Shown piece after piece: positions 6,367 through 13,113 of a stretch of DNA of 49,754 bases. The notes beneath the pieces were generated by a model. It made no database searches, was not told the origin of the DNA, and saw only the letters and a list, made by a program, of their open reading frames with translations. Source of the DNA: a virus. Location: positions 1 through 49,754 of IMG/VR virus record IMGVR_UViG_3300027881_000019; one strand, 5' to 3'. A program made the translations under genes and the position numbers. Each line of letters begins with the position of its first letter. The first letter of the stretch is position 1.

Positions 6367-6573
6367 TTACAACAGCAAAAGGCTTAAATAAACACTATGT
6401 ACACTAAGGTATTTCCAACAATCTTAATAATATTGGATGTATGCGCGTCCGGCGCATATTTGGTAAATGGTAATTGGCGTATGGTAATATATTGGTTGGC
6501 TGCGGCATGTTTAACATTCGTTGTTACTTATTAATAGCGTGTTTACTTAAGCCGTTTTGCGAACCGTTGTGTG
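6367..6573 (+). other. attC-like site A9 enclosing a small gene
   Basis: R'' TTACAAC (6367-6373), L'' GCAAAAGGCTTAA (6375-6387), L' TTAAGCCGTTTTGC (6547-6560) with one unpaired C, R' GTTGTGTG (6566-6573). The 13-bp arm is the clearest of array A; the 160-base loop holds a membrane-protein ORF. Confidence 0.78.
6397..6534 (+). CDS. 45-aa two-TM membrane protein inside the attC A9 loop
   Basis: A short frame MYTKVFPTILIILDVCASG... with two hydrophobic stretches (residues about 6-22 and 28-44) separated by NGNWRM. This pattern, two short TM helices with a central NW or DW turn and a WLAAA motif, matches a family of tiny membrane proteins seen in many phages. No strong ribosome site is visible. 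Its place wholly inside the arms of an attC-like site is unusual. Confidence 0.55.
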   Translation: MYTKVFPTILIILDVCASGAYLVNGNWRMVIYWLAAACLTFVVTY

Positions 6574-6624
6574 CAATGCCTGTGATTTCAACGATTATAG
6601 GCGCTGCTTAAGAAAGGAACGGTT

Positions 6625-7077
6625 TTGAAAGAACAAGAATTACGAGAAGTTTCAACGTGTGGTTTTTGCAAGAAAAAGTTTGGTGCCTCGGGTGCCCCGT
6701 TTTTCTACCGTGTAAAAGTTGAGCGTTACATGCTCGACGGTAAGGCGTGTCAACGACAGCAGGGTTTAGGTATGATGATCGGTGGGGGACTTGCGCAAGT
6801 TATGGGAACGAATGAAGATTTGGCGAATAGAATTAGCAGTATTGAAATAACAGTATGTCAAGATTGTGCACTCGAACGAGATGTGTGTGTCGCAGCGCTG
6901 AAAGAAGAAGTGGAAGAATCACAGGCACAGAACACAACACACGATACCGGCGAGCCTCAAGAGATAATTTGCCCTCCATGTAATGGGCACGGTGAAGTTA
7001 CCGGTCCTGGTGCGGGTGGCATGGAACTTATCGTATGTGATCGATGCAACGGTACGGGCAAACTACCGGTATCGTAA
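6625..7077 (+). CDS. Cassette A10 protein, 150 aa, two zinc motifs
   Basis: A TTG-started frame (AAAGGAAC upstream) of 150 residues. CGFC near residue 12 pairs with CQDC near residue 81 around a glycine-rich segment (GLGMMIGGGLAQVMG), and two CxxCxGxG motifs (CPPCNGHG, CDRCNGTG) lie near the C-terminus, as in DnaJ-type zinc domains. The latter are encoded in the loop of attC A10 after the tail QNTTHDT. Function unknown. Confidence 0.62.
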   Translation: MKEQELREVSTCGFCKKKFGASGAPFFYRVKVERYMLDGKACQRQQGLGMMIGGGLAQVMGTNEDLANRISSIEITVCQDCALERDVCVAALKEEVEESQAQNTTHDTGEPQEIICPPCNGHGEVTGPGAGGMELIVCDRCNGTGKLPVS

Positions 7078-7089
7078 TCCCTTAGCGTC
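6932..7089 (+). other. attC-like site A10
   Basis: R'' ACACAAC (6932-6938) complements seven bases of the cassette head GTTGTGT. L'' ACGATACCGG (6941-6950) and L' CCGGTATCGT (7066-7075) match perfectly. R' is CTTAGCGT, with the conserved G replaced by C, which may block recombination here. Confidence 0.75.
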
Positions 7090-7140
7090 AATTAATCGGT
7101 TGTTTTTATTATAGGCCACCATTTTAACGAAAGATTATTT

Positions 7141-7452
7141 ATGTTAATAGAAACCTTGCCTCTTGACAATGTTACTCCAGTAAAGTACGTGTGTTTTCAC
7201 CCTATCGCAGCAGCGCACTTGCAAAACGGAGAAACGCATGACAATCTAACAGGCGAAAAGTACGAACCGATCTGCATCGCTAATGATTATGAGTTCGATT
7301 CTGTTTTACAAGAGCTTTGCGTAGCGTTAGGGTGGCAAGGCGGGACTATTCACCAAGCTATTGCTGAAGTTAAGCTGCTGAGGGCGGCAGTTGAATTAGG
7401 AGCAACCGATAAACAGCCGCTAACAAGCAAAGCAAAAAACGGTGAGGCATAG
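7141..7452 (+). CDS. Cassette A11 protein, 103 aa, unknown
   Basis: A 103-residue protein from ATG 7141 with GAAAGA upstream. It has a beta-like first half (PVKYVCFHPIAAAHLQNG, EPICIANDYEFDSV) and a helical second half, ending with the attC-coded TSKAKNGEA. That tail is shared word for word with cassette B7, because the two sites are near-identical. Function unknown. Confidence 0.6.
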   Translation: MLIETLPLDNVTPVKYVCFHPIAAAHLQNGETHDNLTGEKYEPICIANDYEFDSVLQELCVALGWQGGTIHQAIAEVKLLRAAVELGATDKQPLTSKAKNGEA

Positions 7453-7493
7453 CAGGGAGCATACCGCTTCTTGCATTTGCAAACCGTTGGTGG
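7418..7493 (+). other. attC-like site A11
   Basis: R'' CGCTAAC (7418-7424) complements the head of its cassette (TTAGCG). L'' GCAAAGCAA (7427-7435) and L' TTGCATTTGC (7471-7480) pair with one unpaired base. R' is GTTGGTGG (7486-7493). Near-identical to site B8, 38 kb away. Confidence 0.86.
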
Positions 7494-7524
7494 CAATGTT
7501 TCTTTTTGAGAATTGGAGTTTTTA

Positions 7525-7803
7525 ATGCTTAAAGATGATGCATATTTTTTAGATAGGCGCGTATTCACAATCCATTGGTCAGACAAAGTTATAGATACGT
7601 GGGATCGCATTAAAAAAGCAGCATTGGAATCAAAATTACAGTCCGCTTCGCCCACCAACAACGGCAGTATATTCGCTTCGCAGATTGCCGCAATTGTTGA
7701 GTACATAGAAGTGCAGCGGAAAAGTGGCTTAAGTGATAGTTCAATACTTAACCATGTTTACGGAACATTGCGAGCAACTTTACATATCCGCATTCCGTTG
7801 TAA
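7525..7803 (+). CDS. Cassette A12 protein, 92 aa, unknown
   Basis: A 92-residue protein from ATG 7525 (TTGGAG upstream). The first 45 residues include FTIHWSDKVIDTWDRIKKAALE; then KLQSASPTNN marks entry into the attC site and the rest is helical, ending LHIRIPL at the R' core. Function unknown. Confidence 0.55.
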   Translation: MLKDDAYFLDRRVFTIHWSDKVIDTWDRIKKAALESKLQSASPTNNGSIFASQIAAIVEYIEVQRKSGLSDSSILNHVYGTLRATLHIRIPL

Positions 7804-7804
7804 T
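7652..7804 (+). other. attC-like site A12
   Basis: R'' CCACCAAC (7652-7659) complements the cassette head GTTGGTGG; R' is GTTGTAAT (7797-7804). The inner arms (GGCAGTATAT against ATATCCGC) pair only partly, so the stem is weak. Confidence 0.55.
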
Positions 7805-7852
7805 CAATACATCCCTCCTGAAATTGGAGGCGCGCAAATAGAAAGGTTACTT

Positions 7853-8056
7853 ATGGTTCACAATTATTCTTATGTTTGTAATCTATGTGGTAATAAAACT
7901 GAAGTTCCTGTTGATTATAGTGCAGGTGATTGTTCGTGTGGCGGAACATACGAACAGTGTGGAGAAGTTTACGACCAAGAGTTTGTCGATGAGCGGAAAT
8001 ATAACGAGCAGCAGGATCGAGAATATGAATATCGTCATCGTAACGATAGATGGTAG
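7853..8056 (+). CDS. Cassette A13 protein, 67 aa, zinc-ribbon
   Basis: A 67-residue protein from ATG 7853 (AAAGG upstream). CNLCG (about residues 9-13) and CSCGG (about 27-31) form a rubredoxin-like or FmdB-like knuckle pair; the C-terminal half is highly charged (DERKYNEQQDREYEYRHRNDRW). The leader has a CCTCC/GGAGG hairpin. It ends before its attC-like site. Function unknown. Confidence 0.66.
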   Translation: MVHNYSYVCNLCGNKTEVPVDYSAGDCSCGGTYEQCGEVYDQEFVDERKYNEQQDREYEYRHRNDRW

Positions 8057-8087
8057 CGCGCAGGAAAGGGAAGTCGGGCTGTACAGC

Positions 8088-8153
8088 TTACAACAATCGC
8101 TATATGTCCACTTCGTCAATAGCAAGTACTGCATATAACTTTTCCGTTGTGCG
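8088..8153 (+). other. attC-like site A13
   Basis: R'' TTACAAC (8088-8094), L'' GCTATATG (8099-8106), L' CATATA (8131-8136 region), R' GTTGTGCG (8146-8153). The sequence repeats site A4 almost base for base, including the loop CCACTTCGTCAATA. Confidence 0.83.
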
Positions 8154-8205
8154 CAATACCCGGTGAGAGCGCTATTATATGCCGGTCATTTAAAGGGAGA
8201 TTGTT

Positions 8206-8496
8206 TTGTCAAAAGTATTGTTAACTCACGCGATAAAAGTTATTCAACAAAACGCTGATATGGTTCGGTACTTCCAACCGAAACATAAGCATGTTATAAA
8301 TTCCGATGCTGCAATTGTTCTTTTGAAAAAGTTCCGGCGGGGTTTTAAGGAGTCACCGGGTACAGTCCGGTCGAAGCGCCCCGCACAACAGACAAAGGCT
8401 AAAATCTGCCCTGAATGCGGAAGTAGTAAGGTAATAATATTTACATCCAATGATGATATGTGTAATAAGTGTGGTAAAACATTTCCGGGAACATGA
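8206..8496 (+). CDS. Cassette A14 protein, 96 aa, C-terminal zinc ribbon
   Basis: A TTG-started frame (AAGGGAGA upstream) of 96 residues. The helical N-terminal part ends TVRSKRPAQQ, the tail signature shared with A5 and B10. The attC-encoded end carries CPECGS and CNKCGK about 17 residues apart, the spacing of a TFIIB/TFIIS-type zinc ribbon. Function unknown. Confidence 0.62.
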   Translation: MSKVLLTHAIKVIQQNADMVRYFQPKHKHVINSDAAIVLLKKFRRGFKESPGTVRSKRPAQQTKAKICPECGSSKVIIFTSNDDMCNKCGKTFPGT

Positions 8497-8543
8497 ACGT
8501 TTGTAATCGGGCAGACTTCAGCCGTTTGCCGGTCCGTTGTACA
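8382..8543 (+). other. attC-like site A14
   Basis: R'' CGCACAAC (8382-8389) is the exact complement of the cassette head GTTGTGCG. L'' (8393-8411) and L' (8509-8528) pair over about 19 bases with one unpaired C and two mismatches. R' is GTTGTACA (8536-8543). Confidence 0.85.
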
Positions 8544-8575
8544 AAATTAATCAACCGACCAAGTTGGAGGCGGCT

Positions 8576-8788
8576 ATGCAGTCAATAGAATACCGGTACA
8601 AAAACGACACCCAGGTTCACGCACTTGTCGATATGCTTACCAGTTACATTTATAATTTACAATTCACACCATCGGAAATCAGAGAGTGTGCAATGTTGGC
8701 AGCTATTAATTACGAACGGAACCGACCGCCGCAGGTACATTTTGGAGCGGTTGATGAACTTCGTACAACAAACCAAGGCCAAAAGTAA
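8576..8788 (+). CDS. Cassette A15 protein, 70 aa, unknown
   Basis: A 70-residue helical protein from ATG 8576 (TTGGAGG upstream, part of the leader). The core reads VHALVDMLTSYIYN then FTPSEIRECAMLAAINYE; this resembles a common short phage protein of unknown role. The tail ELRTTNQGQK is encoded by the attC left end. Confidence 0.62.
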   Translation: MQSIEYRYKNDTQVHALVDMLTSYIYNLQFTPSEIRECAMLAAINYERNRPPQVHFGAVDELRTTNQGQK

Positions 8789-8823
8789 ACAGCAACCTTC
8801 GGCCATTGGTCGGACGTTAGCGT
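8763..8823 (+). other. attC-like site A15 (textbook form)
   Basis: Only 61 bp: R'' GTACAAC (8763-8769, exact complement of head GTTGTAC), L'' ACCAAGGCC (8772-8780), L' GGCCATTGGT (8801-8810) with one unpaired T, R' GTTAGCGT (8816-8823). Size and bulge fit classical attC sites. Confidence 0.88.
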
Positions 8824-8876
8824 CAATTCTGCCTTTTGAGAGTTGGATGCGGCGCTAAAAATGGAAGGAATTTTTT

Positions 8877-9062
8877 ATGAATACATGTAGTAGATGTCAA
8901 GAGGTGGTCTGCCATCCATCCAAAGTCTTATGTAAAAAGCATTTGCAGGAACTATCTGATGATATAGAACGTATTTTAGGAGGCGCGCCTGACACTAAGG
9001 AAGCGGCAGAACAGAACACAACACACGATACCAGCACGCATTCGCCCGTTGGAAACGGCTGA
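8877..9062 (+). CDS. Cassette A16 protein, 61 aa, Cys-rich
   Basis: A 61-residue protein from ATG 8877 (GGAAGGAA upstream). Four or five cysteines (CSRCQEVVC, then C 10 residues on) with a histidine could bind zinc; a helix LQELSDDIERIL follows. The tail QNTTHDTSTHSPVGNG is encoded by attC A16 and is shared in part with A8 and A10. Function unknown. Confidence 0.58.
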   Translation: MNTCSRCQEVVCHPSKVLCKKHLQELSDDIERILGGAPDTKEAAEQNTTHDTSTHSPVGNG

Positions 9063-9081
9063 TATCGTAGACCGTTGTACG
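9016..9081 (+). other. attC-like site A16
   Basis: R'' ACACAAC (9016-9022), L'' ACGATACCAGC (9025-9035), L' GCTGATATCGT (9058-9068, 10 of 11 paired), R' GTTGTACG (9074-9081). Total 66 bp. Confidence 0.84.
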
Positions 9082-9120
9082 TCAATTTTTTGAACGTTTT
9101 TACTTAAAGGAAATTTTACT

Positions 9121-9402
9121 GTGTGGAGATTGTTAGAAATTGGTGAAACCATAGATTGCGAAATAGACTTAACGTTTCTATTTTTGCCTGACGGTTGTAA
9201 CTGGGGCCCAGTAGATCCGGAAATGGATGGGATGGTTGTAGAAAAGGGTAAATGGCCGATACTACGTAAAATTTCTGACGAGGGGGAGCTTCAAAAACCA
9301 GCCGACAACATCAAAAGTATACAATGCCATATGTGCGGGGAACCTTTGGATTCCGCCGCTGGCTCTGTCGGATTTCATGCAAGGTGCTATTACGATGATT
9401 AG
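9121..9402 (+). CDS. Cassette A17 protein, 93 aa, unknown
   Basis: A GTG-started frame (AAAGGAAA upstream) of 93 residues, the last of array A. The first half is an acidic beta-like domain (EIDLTFLFLPDGCNWGPVD); after LQKPADNIKS, a tail shared with B9, comes CHMCGEP and a second HARC, a possible zinc ribbon. A partial R'' (GCCGACAAC) lies at about 9300 but no R' follows, so the array is truncated next to the fibre gene. Function unknown. Confidence 0.58.
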   Translation: MWRLLEIGETIDCEIDLTFLFLPDGCNWGPVDPEMDGMVVEKGKWPILRKISDEGELQKPADNIKSIQCHMCGEPLDSAAGSVGFHARCYYDD

Positions 9403-9418
9403 CACAACATACGTAAGG

Positions 9419-11578
9419 TCACACAGTAATCGATATGGAAATATTAAGCTTGCTACCCCATGCAGCTATACCGTCATCTGACGTAACAATACCGACATGA
9501 GTCCCGAGTGATACCGCTAGAGAAAAGGTAGAGTGTATTCCTATGATATCAACAACACCAATATGATTACCCTTTGTGACGCTAATTTCAAGAGCAGTAT
9601 GCTCTCCATTGATACTCACATACCCTACGTGAGTTCCTAAAGTAAGAGCCAATGAATGCGCGGTATGCGCTCCCAAAATATCAACAGGTCCGGCATGGGT
9701 GCCCTTGGTTACCGCAAGAGCGTATGCAGTATGAATACCAATTACATCGCCAACCGCAACGTGAGTACCTTTGGTCAGTGCAAGGGGAAACACGGTATGA
9801 ATACCTATAATGTCAACCTTGCCGACATGCGTACCCTTAGTTACCGCTATTGAATGAGCGGTGTGAATTCCAATGGAATCAATCTTGCCTGTGTGCGATC
9901 CTTTTGTTACAGCGAGAGGGAATGCAGTATGAATCCCGATTACATCAACTACTCCGGTATGCGTTCCTGTGGTGACCGCCAAAGAATGGGAAGTGTGAGG
10001 ATATACTTTGTCGACTTTTCCAATGTGCGTACCTTTAGTTAATGCTATTGAATGCGCTGTATGGGTTCCAATTACATCACCGCCACCGGTATCAATCCAG
10101 TCGGCACCGATAAAAAACTCAGAACTTGTCCTTACTCCGGCAGCCCTCACGCTATCTGTAAAGGTTCCAGTTAGATCATTACCTGCTTCAAGGGTTGCTA
10201 TTTCATCGCCGCCGGAATCATAAGTATATTCATCGCTTGCATAATCAGTGAAACAAGAATTACCATCATGGCAATTCAGGTTGTCATAAATACCACCATC
10301 GGGGCTAGTTGCATCTTCGGAAACATTACGTGCCGTTGAATCGTATGTTTGAGCAGAATCTTCAGCATAATCCTCATTACCGCTGCCTTGACATAAGTTA
10401 TTAATGAGCGTAATAGTCGGATCACCGTCATGCTCACTTAAAAGTATTCCATTGTAATTTTTAATCGCAGTGTTGTTGTAGGCATATATAATCCCGTCAG
10501 TATATAGGCTACTTATAAGAATCCCAGCCTCACCACTGCCATTGCCAAATCCGTAAATTATATTATTTGTTATATATATCGTTCCATGGTACCGACTAAT
10601 TTCTATCCCTATGTTATCAGTGGCGGTTCCGGCAATAACCATTCTATTTATAACACCTATACCTCTGTTGGCATACGCCCCTTTATTGTTTACACCTGTT
10701 GCATCAAGTACTAATTTTGATATTTCCCATTCGTCAGCGTTTGCGCCGAACATTAAAGATATTTGATCTGAATTTCCATACGTTACCCTAGCACCATCTC
10801 CCGCTTGATGAACTGCGTTTCCTAATGTACCGCTATGTTCGTCACCTGTTTGTGCAGTAAGTGTAAATTTATGTCCGTTTGGATCATGATTAAATGCAAC
10901 ATTAGAAGCAATAACTGTACTCTCATCATTGTGTTCACCAGATAGGTCACCATCTTGTGCAGCACCGATATCTGCTTCGAAGGCTGTAACAGTTGCATAA
11001 TCAAGTGCAGCACCTATACTGTATGTACCGCTTTCAACAGATCCTTTCTTTATGTCTGTCTCGATGCAACTTCTATAAAATCCATCTTCATGTTTTAACA
11101 GGTGATTAAATGAACTATCAGGAATTACTACAGGTGAGGCTTTTTGTGAAAAATCGTATATTATTTCATACTCACCAAGAGTGATATAGTTTTGCATCAT
11201 TAATTCAAGTGTGTCAACAAAATAATCTCGCTTTCGCGCTTCACCCATGTACCCATCTTTTGACTTATAATCCCAAGGGTGGTTTCCTTTATCATCTACA
11301 GGATAAGTAAACTTTCTAAAGTCATTAATTATACGATTTGATTTTTTCCAATTATTTTCATGTCTTCCAGCATAACGAATGTTAGGAAATTGCAACAATA
11401 GTGTTGAGAATCCGACCCTTTTACCGTTATTGAACCCAATAGGGCCGGTATCAATAACCATCCCATCGCGCCATGATATGTAATGACGTGGGTCATTAAT
11501 GTTAGGATAACGAGACCCGAGTTTTAATAATATTTCAGTTCCGCTATCATCAAGATTTCTGCCGAAAAACTTTCTCAA
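9419..11578 (-). CDS. Tail spike/fibre: beta-helix plus tandem 21-residue repeats
   Basis: A 719-residue protein, TTG start after a GAGGA site, one base after the previous stop. The first 180 residues look like a virion-binding and folding part; residues about 180-510 resemble a right-handed beta-helix (repeated short strands with asparagine turns, IYAYNNTAIKNYNGILL and similar). From about 515 to 700 a unit of about 21 residues is repeated roughly nine times with the pattern GIHTAxxLAVTKGTHxGxVD. Likely host-surface binding at the end of the virion operon. The repeats could vary the length of the fibre. Confidence 0.75.
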   Translation of the reverse strand: MRKFFGRNLDDSGTEILLKLGSRYPNINDPRHYISWRDGMVIDTGPIGFNNGKRVGFSTLLLQFPNIRYAGRHENNWKKSNRIINDFRKFTYPVDDKGNHPWDYKSKDGYMGEARKRDYFVDTLELMMQNYITLGEYEIIYDFSQKASPVVIPDSSFNHLLKHEDGFYRSCIETDIKKGSVESGTYSIGAALDYATVTAFEADIGAAQDGDLSGEHNDESTVIASNVAFNHDPNGHKFTLTAQTGDEHSGTLGNAVHQAGDGARVTYGNSDQISLMFGANADEWEISKLVLDATGVNNKGAYANRGIGVINRMVIAGTATDNIGIEISRYHGTIYITNNIIYGFGNGSGEAGILISSLYTDGIIYAYNNTAIKNYNGILLSEHDGDPTITLINNLCQGSGNEDYAEDSAQTYDSTARNVSEDATSPDGGIYDNLNCHDGNSCFTDYASDEYTYDSGGDEIATLEAGNDLTGTFTDSVRAAGVRTSSEFFIGADWIDTGGGDVIGTHTAHSIALTKGTHIGKVDKVYPHTSHSLAVTTGTHTGVVDVIGIHTAFPLAVTKGSHTGKIDSIGIHTAHSIAVTKGTHVGKVDIIGIHTVFPLALTKGTHVAVGDVIGIHTAYALAVTKGTHAGPVDILGAHTAHSLALTLGTHVGYVSINGEHTALEISVTKGNHIGVVDIIGIHSTFSLAVSLGTHVGIVTSDDGIAAWGSKLNISISITV
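9435..10075 (-). repeat. Tandem 63-bp coding repeats in the fibre gene
   Basis: About nine to ten imperfect 63-base units encode the 21-residue HTAxxLAVTKGTH motif. Units differ at many third positions, so the duplication is not recent. Confidence 0.75.
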
Positions 11579-12031
11579 TTAAAAATCCTCTGGGTTGTTA
11601 ATTATAGCAGTCTGTAACCCACCATCGGCATAAACTAAATACCACACAATGTCAACATTTCCTGCGTTGTAAATCATAGCCCGTACAACGGCAAATTGTT
11701 GTTCTGTTGATATAGTTCTAATCCAATAGCTTTGTAAATCTGTTATACCTTCAATTTTAGTTATCAGAGCACCATATCCGCTCAAATTTACTTTGTAAAC
11801 AGGCACGTACTCATTAAGCACTTCTTCACTTCCACCGCCTTCGTCATATACAACAAATTGATGCTTAACAAGTGCCCCTTTTCCCGAACCGTCTATTTCT
11901 GTAAGTTCAACGTCGTATACGGTCCAATCCAAAGTGCTATTTGATTCTTCAGTGTTTTCAACTGGAGTGTCAACCCCAAGGGTATAAGACTCTCCTGCTA
12001 GTGCTGCTAAATATGCCGCTTTCGTTGCCAT
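11579..12031 (-). CDS. Unknown virion-associated protein, 150 aa
   Basis: A 150-residue acidic, beta-rich protein (GAAGGA upstream of ATG). It begins with a short helix (MATKAAYLAALAGESY) and continues with strands such as HQFVVYDEGG and VYKVNLSGYG. It sits between the fibre and a small tail-type gene, so it may be a fibre accessory or attachment protein. No specific family recognised. Confidence 0.62.
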   Translation of the reverse strand: MATKAAYLAALAGESYTLGVDTPVENTEESNSTLDWTVYDVELTEIDGSGKGALVKHQFVVYDEGGGSEEVLNEYVPVYKVNLSGYGALITKIEGITDLQSYWIRTISTEQQFAVVRAMIYNAGNVDIVWYLVYADGGLQTAIINNPEDF

Positions 12032-12082
12032 AGTAATCCTTCTGCCGTGTGTGTTTTAATTATAGTTTTTTGCCATACGTCA

Positions 12083-12517
12083 TTATGCCGGTCGGATATA
12101 GCACAAACCGTTAGCGTCGACGGTAACCCCTACATTTGCGCCGTCGTTTGCCGTTTGGTTTGAGCCGTAATCAAAACAATACATAAGCAAATCGCTTGCA
12201 TGGGTATCGTCAATCCATACAGCATATCGAAATGGGCCAACGCTTCCACCCGAGGCCGTCCATGCTGGGTCTGCACTATCTACTGTCGTGCCATCATTCG
12301 CATCGTCATCGGATACTGTTATAGCAACATTATCACCGCCGGTAGTATAACCGTTTCCATTTGCTACCTCAGTTGCTCCAAGGTCACTTTTTTGAGTGTG
12401 ATCAGCACTTGGCGTATAAGAATCAGTATGTAGCTGCACCTGCATAGTGTCAGTATCAAGATCGACACCGCCCTGTAGTGCCACGGTTATAATGTTATGA
12501 AAAAAAGTGTCTGCCAT
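12083..12517 (-). CDS. Fibre-associated or minor virion protein, 144 aa
   Basis: A 144-residue protein of a type common in tail-fibre regions: ALQGGVDLDTDTMQVQLHTDSYTPSADH, then LGATEVANGNGYTTGG, then a beta-rich body with PFRYAVWIDD and a C-terminal strand. Such proteins often lie next to fibres and are small beta-sandwich units. An AGGAGG ribosome site is present. Role inferred only from similarity of pattern and place. Confidence 0.66.
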   Translation of the reverse strand: MADTFFHNIITVALQGGVDLDTDTMQVQLHTDSYTPSADHTQKSDLGATEVANGNGYTTGGDNVAITVSDDDANDGTTVDSADPAWTASGGSVGPFRYAVWIDDTHASDLLMYCFDYGSNQTANDGANVGVTVDANGLCYIRPA

Positions 12518-12518
12518 G

Positions 12519-12830
12519 CTATCCTCCTGTTTTTCTGAATATGCCAGCGGTTACGGTTTTAGTTTTATGTATACCAATAACATCCGGTGGTTTCTCCGGT
12601 GGACTTGTAGTCAGTACCGGATACATTCTTCGCACCGTTTTTTTGACTTCGAGGAATTTCGATCTGCCTTTCGGTACGATACCAACGTACTGTGTTTCCT
12701 TGCCGACAAGAATAGACATGAGCCAGCCAGTGGGTTTAATCTTTACCTTGCTGTATATTCCCTGGTATACCCTACAGAATACAACACCAAGTAGAAAACA
12801 CGTCAACCCAATCGATCCATAAATAATCAT
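12519..12830 (-). CDS. Single-TM protein, possible inner-membrane spanin-like or lysis accessory
   Basis: A 103-residue protein with one N-terminal membrane helix (IIYGSIGLTCFLLGVVF, residues about 2-20) and a basic, proline-rich rest (TSPPEKPPDVIGIHKTK). AAGGAG precedes the ATG. It follows the lipase and a holin-like gene in the operon, which fits an i-spanin-like topology, but no lipoprotein partner overlaps it, so this assignment is a guess. Confidence 0.5.
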   Translation of the reverse strand: MIIYGSIGLTCFLLGVVFCRVYQGIYSKVKIKPTGWLMSILVGKETQYVGIVPKGRSKFLEVKKTVRRMYPVLTTSPPEKPPDVIGIHKTKTVTAGIFRKTGG

Positions 12831-12843
12831 ATTATTTCACTCC

Positions 12844-13092
12844 TTATCTTTTGCCGGTTGGTAACAGTTTTGGATAAATAGCCATTTTCCAAAAATTAAT
12901 AATAGATGAATAGGCTCCCTGCAATGCCCCAGCAACGGCGCCAACAATTGCAACGTATGTATCATCATCACCAGAATCGATTTTCATAAAGTGATCGACA
13001 AGCCTTTTTGCAGCTATTACGAAAATCACCGGGGGGGCACCATTCGTAAAAAACTTTTTCAACGTCTTCGATTTCTTATACCCTGTGTTCAT
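12844..13092 (-). CDS. Small membrane-active protein, holin-like candidate
   Basis: An 82-residue protein with two moderately hydrophobic segments (GAPPVIFVIAAKRLVDHF and TYVAIVGAVAGALQGAYSSIINFW) separated by a charged loop, and basic ends (KKSKTLKK, LLPTGKR). This is a common holin layout. It lies between the lipase and a single-TM protein. AAGGAC precedes the ATG. Confidence 0.52.
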   Translation of the reverse strand: MNTGYKKSKTLKKFFTNGAPPVIFVIAAKRLVDHFMKIDSGDDDTYVAIVGAVAGALQGAYSSIINFWKMAIYPKLLPTGKR

Positions 13093-13113
13093 TTTACACC
13101 GTCCTTTTGTTGA

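Larger units (their letters stand above)
3288..9415 (+). mobile_element. Array A: integron-type gene cassette array (CALIN-like), about 17 cassettes
   Basis: From the first GTTGTAGGCAAT (3288) to the end of the tail-fibre gene, the DNA is a head-to-tail series of units of about 180-610 bp. Each starts at GTT, usually followed by a CAAT box around base 9, then a short leader, one ORF on the plus strand, and an attC-like site. Sites have R'' (usually YYAAC-ending), L'', a variable loop, L' and R' starting GTT; several arms carry one unpaired base, as in true attC sites. In cassettes 2, 3, 4, 6, 10, 11, 12, 13, 14 and 15 the R'' is the reverse complement of at least seven of the first eight bases of the same cassette. 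No integrase gene is present. Confidence 0.82.

Noticed and set aside
3288-9415. CRISPR-like array because of regularly recurring GTTG...CAAT motifs
   Set aside because: Repeats are short, inverted, unevenly spaced (about 180-610 bp) and separated by ORFs; no cas genes are present.
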